Below are positions 23,851 through 32,765 of a stretch of 64,000 nucleotides of DNA, in pieces. The number at the start of each line of letters is the position of its first letter. Position 1 is the first letter of the stretch. Origin of the DNA: Phenylobacterium immobile (ATCC 35973) (GTDB lineage Bacteria; Pseudomonadota; Alphaproteobacteria; Caulobacterales; Caulobacteraceae). The position numbers and the translations under genes are program-made. Location of the stretch: positions 124,001 through 188,000 of the forward strand of contig NZ_CVJQ01000002.1 in NCBI RefSeq assembly GCF_001375595.1, read 5' to 3'. The notes below the pieces were generated by a model. It saw only the letters and a program-made list of their open reading frames with translations, did no database searches and had not been told where the DNA came from.

Positions 23851-25778
23851 TGCAACGCGCTGCGGCGAGCGCGCCTGCCCTGCAGATTCTACCTGAACGC
23901 GCGCCGCTCGATATGCCCGTCCAGAGCCTCTCCCAAGATCACGTCCGCGGTGCGCGCCGCAGGCTGGCCGCCACCCGCGCGGGGCGGCGGTCAGTCATCC
24001 TGGGCGCCACGGCCCTCGCCACCGCCGGCGCCGTATGGGCGATGGGTGCGATCGTCGCTGGCGGCGGATTCAGTATCGCCGAGATCGCCATGCTGGTCCT
24101 GTTCGCGATCCTTTTCGCGTGGATCGCCTTCGCCATGACCAGCGCCCTGGCGGGGTTTTGCTTGGCGTGGGCCGCCCGCGACCTGGAACCCTGGCGGCCA
24201 CAGCCGATCCTCTTCAGCCGAACAGCCCTGCTTCTGCCGACCTACAACGAAGATCCCGGCCGGATTCTGGCTGGTGTCCGCGCCATCCGCGAGGAGCTCG
24301 ACACCAGGGGCGTCGCGGAACTCTTCGATATTTTCGTTCTTTCGGACACGCGCCTTCAAGCCGTCGCCCGGGCTGAGGTCGCCGGCGTCATGCGCCTGCG
24401 CAACATCCTGCCCGACGGCGGCGGCGTCTACTATCGGCGCCGGCCGCTCAATCTCGACCGCAAGGCCGGGAATATCGCCGACTGGGTCCGATCCTTCGGC
24501 GCGGCCTATGAATCCATGATCGTGCTCGACGCCGACAGCCTGATGAGCGGCGACACGATCATGCGCCTGACCGCGGCGATGGAGGCCGATCCCAAGGCCG
24601 GCCTGATCCAGACGGTGCCGGCGATCATCGGCGCCCAGACCTTGTTTGGCCGGCTGCAGCAATTCGCCTGCCGCATCTACGGTCCCGTGATCGCCCAGGG
24701 CCAGGCCTGGTGGTCGGGCGACGAGGGCAATTACTGGGGCCACAACGCCATCATTCGCACGCGGGCCTTCGCCGCATGCGCCGGCCTCCCTCACATCGAG
24801 GGAAGCCACGCCTTAAGCGGCCACATCATGAGCCACGACTTCGTCGAGGCCGCCCTTCTCCGCCGGGGCGGATGGGCCGTCCGCATGGCGCCCGCCCTGG
24901 CTGGCAGCTACGAGGAAACACCGCCCTCTCTCATCGACATGGCCGTGCGCGACCGACGCTGGTGCCAAGGCAACCTGCAGCATTCAGCCGTGATCCCCGC
25001 GGCCGGCTTGCATTGGGTCAGCCGCCTGCATCTCTTCCGCGGCGTCCTGGCCTATGCGACAGCGCCTCTGTGGCTGGCCTTCCTCATCCTCGGCGTCGTC
25101 GTCTGGGCCCAGCAGACGCCGACTGACGCCCGCGAAGCCTCGCCTTTCGCCCTGTTCGGCTTGACCATGGCTCTGCTGATCGCGCCCAAGATCATGGGCC
25201 TGGCGCTGGTGCTGCGCAATCGCCTCTGGCGTCGGGCCTGCGGCGGCACGCTGCGGCTCGCCACGGGCGTGATCGCCGAGATCCTCGTCTCGGCGCTGAT
25301 GGCGCCCGTCTTCATGCTGATGCAGACCAGAGCGGTGTTCGATGTGCTGGCCGGACGGCGCTCCGGCTGGGCGACGCAGCAACGCGATGGCGGCGAACTT
25401 CGCCTGCGGGCCGCTTGGCGTCGCCACCGTTGGCACACCCTGGCTGGCGTCGCCTGGGCATCGCTCGCTTGGCGCATTGATCCCATGCTGTTCGCCTGGA
25501 CCGGCCCGGTGGCGCTTGGCCTGCTGCTATCTGCGCCGCTGTCATTGCTGACCTCGCGCCTGGACCTGGGCGCGGCCGCGCGGAAAGCGCGCCTGTTTCT
25601 CACTATCGAGGAAGCCGACCCGCCGACGGTGATCGCACGCGCCGCAGGCTTGCGGGCCGACTATGACGTCGAGGCGCCGGTCCGCCTGGCGCTGGACCGC
25701 ATGTTCCGCGAGACCGCGCCCTTTTACACAGGCGCCTCGTTGCGGCCACGCCTCGCCCGGATGACTGTGCCGGTCTAG
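23838..25778 (+). CDS. opgH: glucans biosynthesis glucosyltransferase OpgH (copy 2)
   Basis: This 646-residue paralogue of the protein at 10296 has the same plan. An N-terminal PLDMPVQSLSQDH motif is followed by paired membrane helices, then the GT2 domain with LLPTYNEDP, VLDADSLM, GNYWGHNAIIRTRAFAACAGLP and DRRWCQGNLQHSAV, then further helices. It starts inside the end of opgG (ATG 23838; an alternative ATG at 23850 forms TGATG with the opgG stop), so it is coupled to opgG. This is the canonical opgGH arrangement, making it the likelier primary glucan synthase. The copy at 10296 may make a variant or act under other conditions. Confidence 0.92.
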   Translation: MDRLMQRAAASAPALQILPERAPLDMPVQSLSQDHVRGARRRLAATRAGRRSVILGATALATAGAVWAMGAIVAGGGFSIAEIAMLVLFAILFAWIAFAMTSALAGFCLAWAARDLEPWRPQPILFSRTALLLPTYNEDPGRILAGVRAIREELDTRGVAELFDIFVLSDTRLQAVARAEVAGVMRLRNILPDGGGVYYRRRPLNLDRKAGNIADWVRSFGAAYESMIVLDADSLMSGDTIMRLTAAMEADPKAGLIQTVPAIIGAQTLFGRLQQFACRIYGPVIAQGQAWWSGDEGNYWGHNAIIRTRAFAACAGLPHIEGSHALSGHIMSHDFVEAALLRRGGWAVRMAPALAGSYEETPPSLIDMAVRDRRWCQGNLQHSAVIPAAGLHWVSRLHLFRGVLAYATAPLWLAFLILGVVVWAQQTPTDAREASPFALFGLTMALLIAPKIMGLALVLRNRLWRRACGGTLRLATGVIAEILVSALMAPVFMLMQTRAVFDVLAGRRSGWATQQRDGGELRLRAAWRRHRWHTLAGVAWASLAWRIDPMLFAWTGPVALGLLLSAPLSLLTSRLDLGAAARKARLFLTIEEADPPTVIARAAGLRADYDVEAPVRLALDRMFRETAPFYTGASLRPRLARMTVPV

Positions 25779-25817
25779 CGTCTTGTCGAAGGCCGCGCTT
25801 AGACGGATGCTCCGGCC

Positions 25818-26828
25818 ATGCGCGACCTTGAAACCTTCATCGCCGGCCTGCCCAAGGCTGAACTCCATCTGCACATCGAGGGCAGCCTCGAGCCTGAACT
25901 GATGTTCGAGCTCGCGCGACGCAATAACGTCGCTTTGCCCTTCGGCTCGGTGGACGAAGTCCGCGCGGCGTACGCCTTTTCCAACCTTCAGGACTTCCTC
26001 GACATCTACTACCAGGGCGCGGCCGTGCTGCTGACCCAGCAGGACTTCCACGATCTGGCCATGGCCTATTTTCGCCGCGCCGCCGCCGACGGAGTGCGCC
26101 ACGCCGAGATATTCTTCGACCCCCAGACCCATACCGCCCGCGGCGTGCCGTTCGCCGTGGTCGCCGATGGACTGCTGAGCGCCATGGCTGAGGCCGAGGC
26201 CGACCTGGGCGTCACCTCCAAGCTTATCCTCTGCTTCCTGCGCCACCTGTCAGAAGACGAGGCGCTGGCCACGCTCGACGAAGCCACGCCCTACCTCGAC
26301 CGGCTCTGCGGGGTGGGTCTCGATTCCTCGGAAATCGGTCACCCACCCGCAAAGTTCGCCCGAGTCTTCGCCGCGGCCCGCGAACGCGGCCTCAGGCTCG
26401 TCTGCCACGCCGGCGAGGAAGGACCCCCCGCCTACGTCTGGGAAGCCCTCGACGTCCTGGCGGTCGACCGAATCGACCATGGCAACCGCTCGCTGGAAGA
26501 CGAGGCCTTGGTTCGCCGCCTCGTCGACCTCGGGATGACTCTCACCGTCTGCCCACTCTCCAACCTCAAGCTCTGCGTCGTCAACGACCTGAGCGCCCAT
26601 CCGCTCAAGCGCATGCTCGACCTCGGCCTGACGGTGACAATCAACTCCGACGACCCGGCCTACTTCGGCGGCTATGTCGGCGAAAACTGGCTACAAACCG
26701 CCCGCGCACTCAGTCTCACCGAAGCTGACCTCCTCACCCTCGCCCGCAACAGCTTCACCGGATCATTCCTGTCGCCGGACGAAGCCGCCCCTCATCTGGC
26801 GGCCATCGACGCGCTCGCCGCAAAATGA
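25818..26828 (+). CDS. adenine deaminase (adenosine deaminase superfamily)
   Basis: The 336-residue enzyme has the zinc-binding KAELHLHIEGSLEPEL motif near residue 15, FFDPQTHTARG, the segment VGLDSSEIGHPPAKF, the catalytic HAGEEGPPAYVWEAL, IDHGNRSLED, VCPLSNLKLCVV and NSDDPAYFGGYVGENW. The SSEIGHPPxKF and HAGEEGPPxYVWEAL stretches are those I associate with bacterial adenine deaminases of the Add-like group rather than true adenosine deaminases. I therefore predict hydrolysis of adenine to hypoxanthine in purine salvage. Automatic labels may say adenosine deaminase. A compact start after the opgH stop suggests partial readthrough from the glucan operon. Confidence 0.85.
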   Translation: MRDLETFIAGLPKAELHLHIEGSLEPELMFELARRNNVALPFGSVDEVRAAYAFSNLQDFLDIYYQGAAVLLTQQDFHDLAMAYFRRAAADGVRHAEIFFDPQTHTARGVPFAVVADGLLSAMAEAEADLGVTSKLILCFLRHLSEDEALATLDEATPYLDRLCGVGLDSSEIGHPPAKFARVFAAARERGLRLVCHAGEEGPPAYVWEALDVLAVDRIDHGNRSLEDEALVRRLVDLGMTLTVCPLSNLKLCVVNDLSAHPLKRMLDLGLTVTINSDDPAYFGGYVGENWLQTARALSLTEADLLTLARNSFTGSFLSPDEAAPHLAAIDALAAK

Positions 26829-26830
26829 TC

Positions 26831-26877
26831 CAGGCGCCCAAACGCACGTCACCAGCCGCCTGGCGTGGCGGCGCCTG
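26831..26877 (+). terminator. inverted repeat after the deaminase gene
   Basis: CAGGCGCC (26831-26838) pairs with GGCGCCTG (26870-26877), enclosing an inner CCAGCCGCCTGG stem. It starts two bases after the deaminase stop. No T tract follows, so its action as a terminator is uncertain. Confidence 0.35.
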
Positions 26878-27031
26878 AGCCCACCTTGCCCAATCGGGCG
26901 GTGCGCGGCTTGTCCGAGGCATTCGAAGTCTGACCCTCTGGGGTCGCAGTGAACGCAGGCAATGCGTTGGCGCGGCATTAGGGACGGAGCGCAGCAGGAG
27001 GAGCGGCGAAGACAACACGCGTGGGGACAAG

Positions 27032-29461
27032 ATGGGGACTTCAAATCGCGGCTGGCTGATCGCCGGCGTATCCGCTTTCACCTGGCTCGGAGCGGCCTCC
27101 GCCCAAGCGCAGGACGCAGACATCGACGAATTGATCGTCACCGGCACCCGGTCGACATCGCGCACCGTCACAACCAGCCTGGCGCCCATCGACGTATTGT
27201 CATCTTCGGCGCTCGAGAAGAGCGGCAAGATCTCAACCCGGGACCTGATCTCAACCCTGGTGCCCTCAGCCAACACATCCAACTCGGGCGCCGGCGCCAG
27301 CTTCGCCATCAAGACCATGTCGATCCGCGGCCTCGCCGGAGACCAGACCCTGGTCCTGGTCAACGGCAAGCGGCGACACAACACCTCGATCCTGTTCGTG
27401 AACGGCACGACCCAGAATGGCCAGTCGCCGCCTGACCTCGATCTCATTCCGTCGCAAGGTATCTCGCGGATCGAAGTGCTGCGCGACGGCGCCTCGGCGC
27501 AATACGGTTCCGACGCCCTGGCCGGCGTGGTCAATATCATCCTGAAGGATCAGGTCGGCGGCTCAGCCCAGGTCTTGACCGGCGCCACCGGCAAGGGCGA
27601 CGGCGAGACCCTGCAGGGTTCGATAAACTACGGCTTTAACCTCGCCGACCGCGGCGTGTTCAACGTCACGTTCAACGCCCAAACCACAAATCTGGTTGAT
27701 CGTGGCGGCGCTTCGCCCAACACGACCTCGCCCTACTATCCGCTCGTGAACGGTCAGCCGAACCCTGCGGACATCGGTCGCGACCGGCACACCGCCCATC
27801 CTGGCGCGCCATCATCACAGCTCTACGTGGCCAGCTACAATACTGATTTCTCCGTCACGGAAGACATCAAGCTCTATAGCTTCGGCACGCTATCCAGCCG
27901 CAACTCCGCGGCCTGGCTGACCCACCGCACGCCGCTGGCGTCCAACAACATCATCCAGGTCTATCCGGACGGCTACTCTCCCCGCCTGTTCCTGAAGGAC
28001 CGTGACTACCAGTTTGCGATCGGCCTCAAGGGCGAGCTCGGCGGCTTCAACTGGGACCTGTCGACAACGCCCAGCCGTAACAAGAACGCCTTCTACACAA
28101 ACTCGCTCAACGCCTCGCTGGGCCCGGCCAGTCCGACCTACTTCTATGCCGGCACCCTGGTCTTCAAGGAGTGGACGTCCAACCTCGACATCAACCGCGA
28201 GTTCGACGTCGGCCTCTACAAGCCGCTGTTCGCCGCCGTCGGCGCCGAATACCGCAAGGACGAGTTCCAGATCATCGCCGGGCAGCCCGAATCCTACGTC
28301 ATCGGCTCCTACACGCCGCCGCCGGGCCAGCCCAATGCGGGCGCGGTCATGCAAGGCGGCTCGCAGGGCGTCAGCGGCTTCTCGCCCTTCGCCGCGGGCG
28401 TCTTCAAACGCAACAACTACAGCCTCTACGCCAACATCGAGCAGTCGATCGTCCAGGGTCTCGATGTCTCGGTGGCCGGCCGCTACGAGCACTACTCGGA
28501 CTTCGGCTCGACCGAGACCGGCAAGGTCTCCGTTCGTTGGGAGCCAATCACCAACTACGCTTTGCGCGGCACAATCTCGACCGGCTTCCGCGCCCCGTCG
28601 CTGCAACAGCAGCACTATGGCTCGTCCAGCACCATCGGGGTGATCCTGCCGCCAGCGACTGTGACGACGCTCTATCCCGTGCAGTTGCTGCCGCCAGACA
28701 ACCCGGCCGCCGCCGCCCTGGGCGCCAAGCCCCTGGAGCCGGAGAAGTCGACCAGCTACTCGGTCGGCGTCGTCGCCCGGCCGATCCCGGGGATGAACAT
28801 CACCGTCGATCTCTACCAGATCAAGATCAAGAACCGGATCCTGCAGACGGGCGTCCTTGGCCCCAGCGTGCAGATCAGCAACCTCCTGGAAAGCCTCAAG
28901 CTCAACCCCCAGCAGGCGGTTTTCTTCTACGCCAACGCCGCCGACACCACGACGCGCGGCGTCGACGCGGTCATGGACTATCGCACCGATTTCGGCGACT
29001 GGGGCACGGTCCGCTGGACCCTGTCGGGCAACTATAACAAGAGCCGTTTCGACCGCGTGATCCCGCCGGCCTTTGGGTTCACCCTCATCGACCGCGTGCG
29101 GCAGGGCGACTTCACCAGCGGTCAGCCCAGGGACAAGGAAATCGCCTCGGCCGAGTACAGCCGCGGCGCCTTCACAGGCCTTCTGCGCGTGACCCGCTAC
29201 GGCAAGATCATTCAGCGCAGCACGCTTCCCGCGAATGACGAGGTCATCGCCCCAGCGGGAATCGCCGACGTGGAGCTTTCCTATCAGGTCACCGATCAGG
29301 TCAAGGTGGCCATCGGCGCCAACAACCTGACGGATGTCTATCCCGACATCGTCAAGCCAGCCAACCGCGGCGGGGCGAACCCCTTCACCTACTACAACCA
29401 GTATTCGCCCTACGGAATCAGCGGTGGCTTCTACTACGCCAAGATGAACGTCACCTTCTGA
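27032..29461 (+). CDS. TonB-dependent outer-membrane receptor
   Basis: The 809-residue protein has a signal peptide ending SAQAQD, a TonB-box-like DELIVTGTR, and a plug domain (ALEKSGKISTRDLISTLVPSAN, SIRGLAGDQTLVLVNGKRRH, IEVLRDGASAQYGSDALAGVVNI). A large beta-barrel follows, ending in the aromatic residue Phe (AKMNVTF). It imports a bulky substrate across the outer membrane using TonB energy. No siderophore-specific feature is visible. The following gene encodes an exported propeller-amidohydrolase, so a peptide or cyclic amide substrate is a plausible inference. GGGGA lies five bases before the ATG. Confidence 0.92.
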   Translation: MGTSNRGWLIAGVSAFTWLGAASAQAQDADIDELIVTGTRSTSRTVTTSLAPIDVLSSSALEKSGKISTRDLISTLVPSANTSNSGAGASFAIKTMSIRGLAGDQTLVLVNGKRRHNTSILFVNGTTQNGQSPPDLDLIPSQGISRIEVLRDGASAQYGSDALAGVVNIILKDQVGGSAQVLTGATGKGDGETLQGSINYGFNLADRGVFNVTFNAQTTNLVDRGGASPNTTSPYYPLVNGQPNPADIGRDRHTAHPGAPSSQLYVASYNTDFSVTEDIKLYSFGTLSSRNSAAWLTHRTPLASNNIIQVYPDGYSPRLFLKDRDYQFAIGLKGELGGFNWDLSTTPSRNKNAFYTNSLNASLGPASPTYFYAGTLVFKEWTSNLDINREFDVGLYKPLFAAVGAEYRKDEFQIIAGQPESYVIGSYTPPPGQPNAGAVMQGGSQGVSGFSPFAAGVFKRNNYSLYANIEQSIVQGLDVSVAGRYEHYSDFGSTETGKVSVRWEPITNYALRGTISTGFRAPSLQQQHYGSSSTIGVILPPATVTTLYPVQLLPPDNPAAAALGAKPLEPEKSTSYSVGVVARPIPGMNITVDLYQIKIKNRILQTGVLGPSVQISNLLESLKLNPQQAVFFYANAADTTTRGVDAVMDYRTDFGDWGTVRWTLSGNYNKSRFDRVIPPAFGFTLIDRVRQGDFTSGQPRDKEIASAEYSRGAFTGLLRVTRYGKIIQRSTLPANDEVIAPAGIADVELSYQVTDQVKVAIGANNLTDVYPDIVKPANRGGANPFTYYNQYSPYGISGGFYYAKMNVTF

Positions 29462-29508
29462 TATCATATTGAAATATCTGTATTTACTTGGGTTGGAGAC
29501 GCGCTGGC

Positions 29509-32500
29509 ATGACCGGTTCGAATAAGGGCGTGGATCGCCGCAAGCTGCTGTCGCTGGGCGGAACGGCCGCGGTCGCCTCGGCCATGCTCCCCGCCGTCGG
29601 CATGGCTCAGTCGCCTGCGCCGACGGCGGCGGAGGGTCATGTCCCGCTCGCCGCCGGACCCGTCTACGTCACCGCCTATGAGGGGACGAACATCTGCATC
29701 GCCCCATCGCCAGATGAACGGACCATCGTCTTTGATCTCTACGGCATTCTCTGGACCCTGCCGATCTCCGGCGGCGTGGCGCGGCGCCTGACCGACGAAT
29801 TCGCCGATGCCGCCCTTCCGGAATGGACGCCCGACGGCAAGACCATCGTCTTCCAGTCCTACCGCAGCGGTAACTTTCACATCTGGCGGATGAACCCTGA
29901 CGGCTCCGGGATCGCCCAACTGACCACCGGCGCCTTCGACTGCCGCGAACCGCGGGTCTCGCCGGACGGGTCCAAGGTCGCCTTCTCTTCGGACCGCAGC
30001 GGATCCTACGCCATCCATGTGCTGGACCTGTCGACCGGCGCCGTCAGCCCCTGGTCGAATGGGAAGGGCCAGGCCTGCCAGCCGGCCTGGTCGCCAGATG
30101 GCGCAAGAATCGTTTACGCCGTCGATCGCACCCGGATCGAGGTTTGCGCCAAGGGCCAGCCGCCGACGGTCCTGGCCAACCTCGCTGATAACCCCGATTT
30201 CATGAACGCGACCCTGGCGCAGAGCCCCTGCTTCGATCCGAAGGGCGGCCTCGTCTTCCACGTCGTCGAGAACGGCAAGACCGAGTACCGCGGCTCCGAC
30301 GGCGCCCTGTTTGCAGGCGAGGACCTCTTCCCGTTCCAGCCGCGCTGGCTGAAGTCCGGCGACATGCTCTATACGGCCGACGGCCAGATCCGTCGGCGCG
30401 CCGGCGGGAAGGTCACCAAGATCCCCTTCGCCGCCCAGAACCCGGTCACACGGCCCAGCTATCCCAAGGCGCGGAAGGACTTCGACTCCGCGACGCCCAA
30501 GCCCGTAATCGGCATCGGCTCCCCCGCGCTCTCGCCGGACGGCCGCCAAATCGCTTTTCGCAGCCTCAATGCGCTCTACCTCCTGCCCGTGGGCGGAAGG
30601 GCGAAGGCGATCGTCGACGACGGCTTTTGGGTCTGTGATCCCGCCTGGTCGCCGGATGGCCAGACCCTCGCCTATTCCACAGACCGCGGCGGCAAGCTCG
30701 ACATCTGGCTGCGCGACCTGGCTACAGGCGCCGAACGTCAGCTGACCCATGGCGCCGACGCCGCCCTGTCGGCCGCCTGGTCCAAGGACGGCGCCCAAAT
30801 CGCCTTCCTCGACCAGCAGGGTGGCCTGTTTCGCGTCGATGTCGCGACCGGCGCCACAACGCGCGTCTTCCAGTCCCTCTGGGAGCCCGGCAAGCCCAGC
30901 TGGAGCGCCGACGGCAAGACCATCGCCTACGCCGCCTTCAAGCCCTATTCCGCCCGCTTCCGCGAAGGCCTGAGCGAAATCCTCACGGTGGATGTCGCCA
31001 CAGGCGTGGCGACCTACCAGCCGGTCTTCCCAGACCGCTCGCTGGGCACGCGCGGCGACGATGGGCCTGTCTGGACGGTCGACGGGACGAAGATGGTCTT
31101 CGTCTTCGCCAGCCGCCTCCATGTCGTCGCCGTCGACGCCACCGGCAAGTTCATGGGGGCTCCGGTCGCAATCAACAATGAAGTCAGCGACGCCCCAACC
31201 TTTAGCGCCGACGGAAAGCAGGTCCTCTATCTCAGCGCCGGCAAGCTACGGCTGATCCCGACCACCGGCGGAGCGCCCCGCACGGTGGCCCATGGACTGA
31301 CCTGGGCTAACGTGAGGCCCAAGGGCCGGCTGGTCCTCCGCGCGGGTGGGCTCTGGGAGGGTCTTGGCCCCGATGTGAAGCGCAACGTCGACGTCATCGT
31401 CGAAGGCGCGCGGATCGCCGAGATTGTCCCGGCCGGATCGGTCAAGGTGGCTGACGCCAAGCTGATTGACGCCGCCGACGCCACCGTGATCCCCGGCATG
31501 GTCGAGATCCACGCCCACCGGCAGATGGCCGGCTACGCCTATGGCGACCGTGACGGCCGGCTGTGGCTGTCGTTGGGCGTCACGACGACTCGCTCGCCGG
31601 GATCGCCGGCCTATCACATGGTCGAGGACCGCGAGGCGCTGGATTCCGGCCGCCGCGTGGGCCCACGCTATTGGTCGACGGGCGAAGCGATCGATGGCAA
31701 CCGCATCTTCTACAACTTCATGCGGCCGGTGAGCGAACCGGGCCAGATGGCGCTCGAGCTGGAACGGGCCGCGGCCCTCTCCTACGACCTGATGAAGAGC
31801 TATGTCCGCCTGCCGTTGGCGGCCCAGAAGGAGTTGATCGACTGGGCGCACGCGCACGGTCTGCCCGTCACCGGCCACTATCACTACCCGGCCATGTCCT
31901 TCGGCCAGGATGGGATGGAGCATATCGGCGCCACCAGTCGGCTGGGCTATTCGCGCACCGTCACCGCCACTGGCCACAGTTATCAGGACGTCGCGGCGGT
32001 CTTCGTCCAGAGCGGCGCCCGGCGCACCCCGACTCTCTTCCAGTCGAGCGCGATGTACGGCGAAGACCGTTCGCTGGTGGACGACGCACGTATCAAGGCG
32101 CTCTATCCGCCATGGGAATATGCACGGCTCTCGGCCCGCGCCGAGGCCCTGGCCAAGAGCGACAACAGCGTCACCATGGCCTTCCTTGAACGCAATGTGC
32201 AGCACCTCATGGCCATCCTGCGCAACGGCGGGCGAGTGACCGCCGGGACGGATTCGCCGATCGATTTCAACGCGATCAGCCACCACATGAACCTGCGAGC
32301 CATGGTCCGATACGGCATGACCCCTTATGAGGCGTTGTTGACCGCCACGCGCTTCTCCGGCGAGTTCCTCGACGCGCCGCTGGGCGTCATCGCGCCGGGC
32401 ATGCTGGCCGACCTCGTCGTGTGCAACGCCGACCCCCTGGTCGACATCGCCGCCGCGGCGGACGTCCGCATGGTCGTCAAGAACGGCGAGGCCCTGGATA

Positions 32501-32706
32501 TGCCGGCGATACTTGGGCCCTTTGGCGCGGCGAAACAGGCCTACGCGCCGGTCCCCGAGCCGCAGGCCCAAGAGAGCGCAGGCCTGTGGTGGCACCAGGC
32601 GTCCTGGGTCGAGGCCAGCCGCACGGCCTGCTGCCTCGACGCCGATTGCCTGCGCGCCGGCGACCTCAGCGGACTGGCCAGCCGCTTCCAGTGCGTGGAG
32701 ATCTGA
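29509..32706 (+). CDS. Tat-exported TolB-like propeller-amidohydrolase fusion
   Basis: The 1065-residue protein starts with a twin-arginine signal (DRRKLLSLGGTAAVASAMLPA). Residues about 60-600 form a six-bladed propeller of WD40-like/TolB repeats (for example VSPDGSKVAFSSDRSGS, WSPDGQTLAYSTDRGG). Residues about 620-1020 form an amidohydrolase domain with VIPGMVEIHAHRQM (metal-binding His-x-His), TGHYHYPAMSF, MEHIGATSRLG, AGTDSPIDFN and GVIAPGMLADLVVCNADP. A cysteine-containing tail (TACCLDADCLRAG) is odd. It probably hydrolyses an amide or peptide in the periplasm. It lies 47 bases after the TonB receptor and before an exporter, suggesting a capture-hydrolyse-transport unit. A start at the TTG seven codons upstream is less likely. 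Confidence 0.88.
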   Translation: MTGSNKGVDRRKLLSLGGTAAVASAMLPAVGMAQSPAPTAAEGHVPLAAGPVYVTAYEGTNICIAPSPDERTIVFDLYGILWTLPISGGVARRLTDEFADAALPEWTPDGKTIVFQSYRSGNFHIWRMNPDGSGIAQLTTGAFDCREPRVSPDGSKVAFSSDRSGSYAIHVLDLSTGAVSPWSNGKGQACQPAWSPDGARIVYAVDRTRIEVCAKGQPPTVLANLADNPDFMNATLAQSPCFDPKGGLVFHVVENGKTEYRGSDGALFAGEDLFPFQPRWLKSGDMLYTADGQIRRRAGGKVTKIPFAAQNPVTRPSYPKARKDFDSATPKPVIGIGSPALSPDGRQIAFRSLNALYLLPVGGRAKAIVDDGFWVCDPAWSPDGQTLAYSTDRGGKLDIWLRDLATGAERQLTHGADAALSAAWSKDGAQIAFLDQQGGLFRVDVATGATTRVFQSLWEPGKPSWSADGKTIAYAAFKPYSARFREGLSEILTVDVATGVATYQPVFPDRSLGTRGDDGPVWTVDGTKMVFVFASRLHVVAVDATGKFMGAPVAINNEVSDAPTFSADGKQVLYLSAGKLRLIPTTGGAPRTVAHGLTWANVRPKGRLVLRAGGLWEGLGPDVKRNVDVIVEGARIAEIVPAGSVKVADAKLIDAADATVIPGMVEIHAHRQMAGYAYGDRDGRLWLSLGVTTTRSPGSPAYHMVEDREALDSGRRVGPRYWSTGEAIDGNRIFYNFMRPVSEPGQMALELERAAALSYDLMKSYVRLPLAAQKELIDWAHAHGLPVTGHYHYPAMSFGQDGMEHIGATSRLGYSRTVTATGHSYQDVAAVFVQSGARRTPTLFQSSAMYGEDRSLVDDARIKALYPPWEYARLSARAEALAKSDNSVTMAFLERNVQHLMAILRNGGRVTAGTDSPIDFNAISHHMNLRAMVRYGMTPYEALLTATRFSGEFLDAPLGVIAPGMLADLVVCNADPLVDIAAAADVRMVVKNGEALDMPAILGPFGAAKQAYAPVPEPQAQESAGLWWHQASWVEASRTACCLDADCLRAGDLSGLASRFQCVEI

Positions 32707-32765
32707 GCGCCATTGCACGGGGCGGCCGCCCAGCCTAACTCGTCGGTCCTTAGGAGGGACGGACC

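Noticed and set aside
27890..29467. A 525-codon minus-strand frame opposite the TonB receptor
   Set aside because: It has no recognisable domain and mirrors the receptor's codon periodicity.
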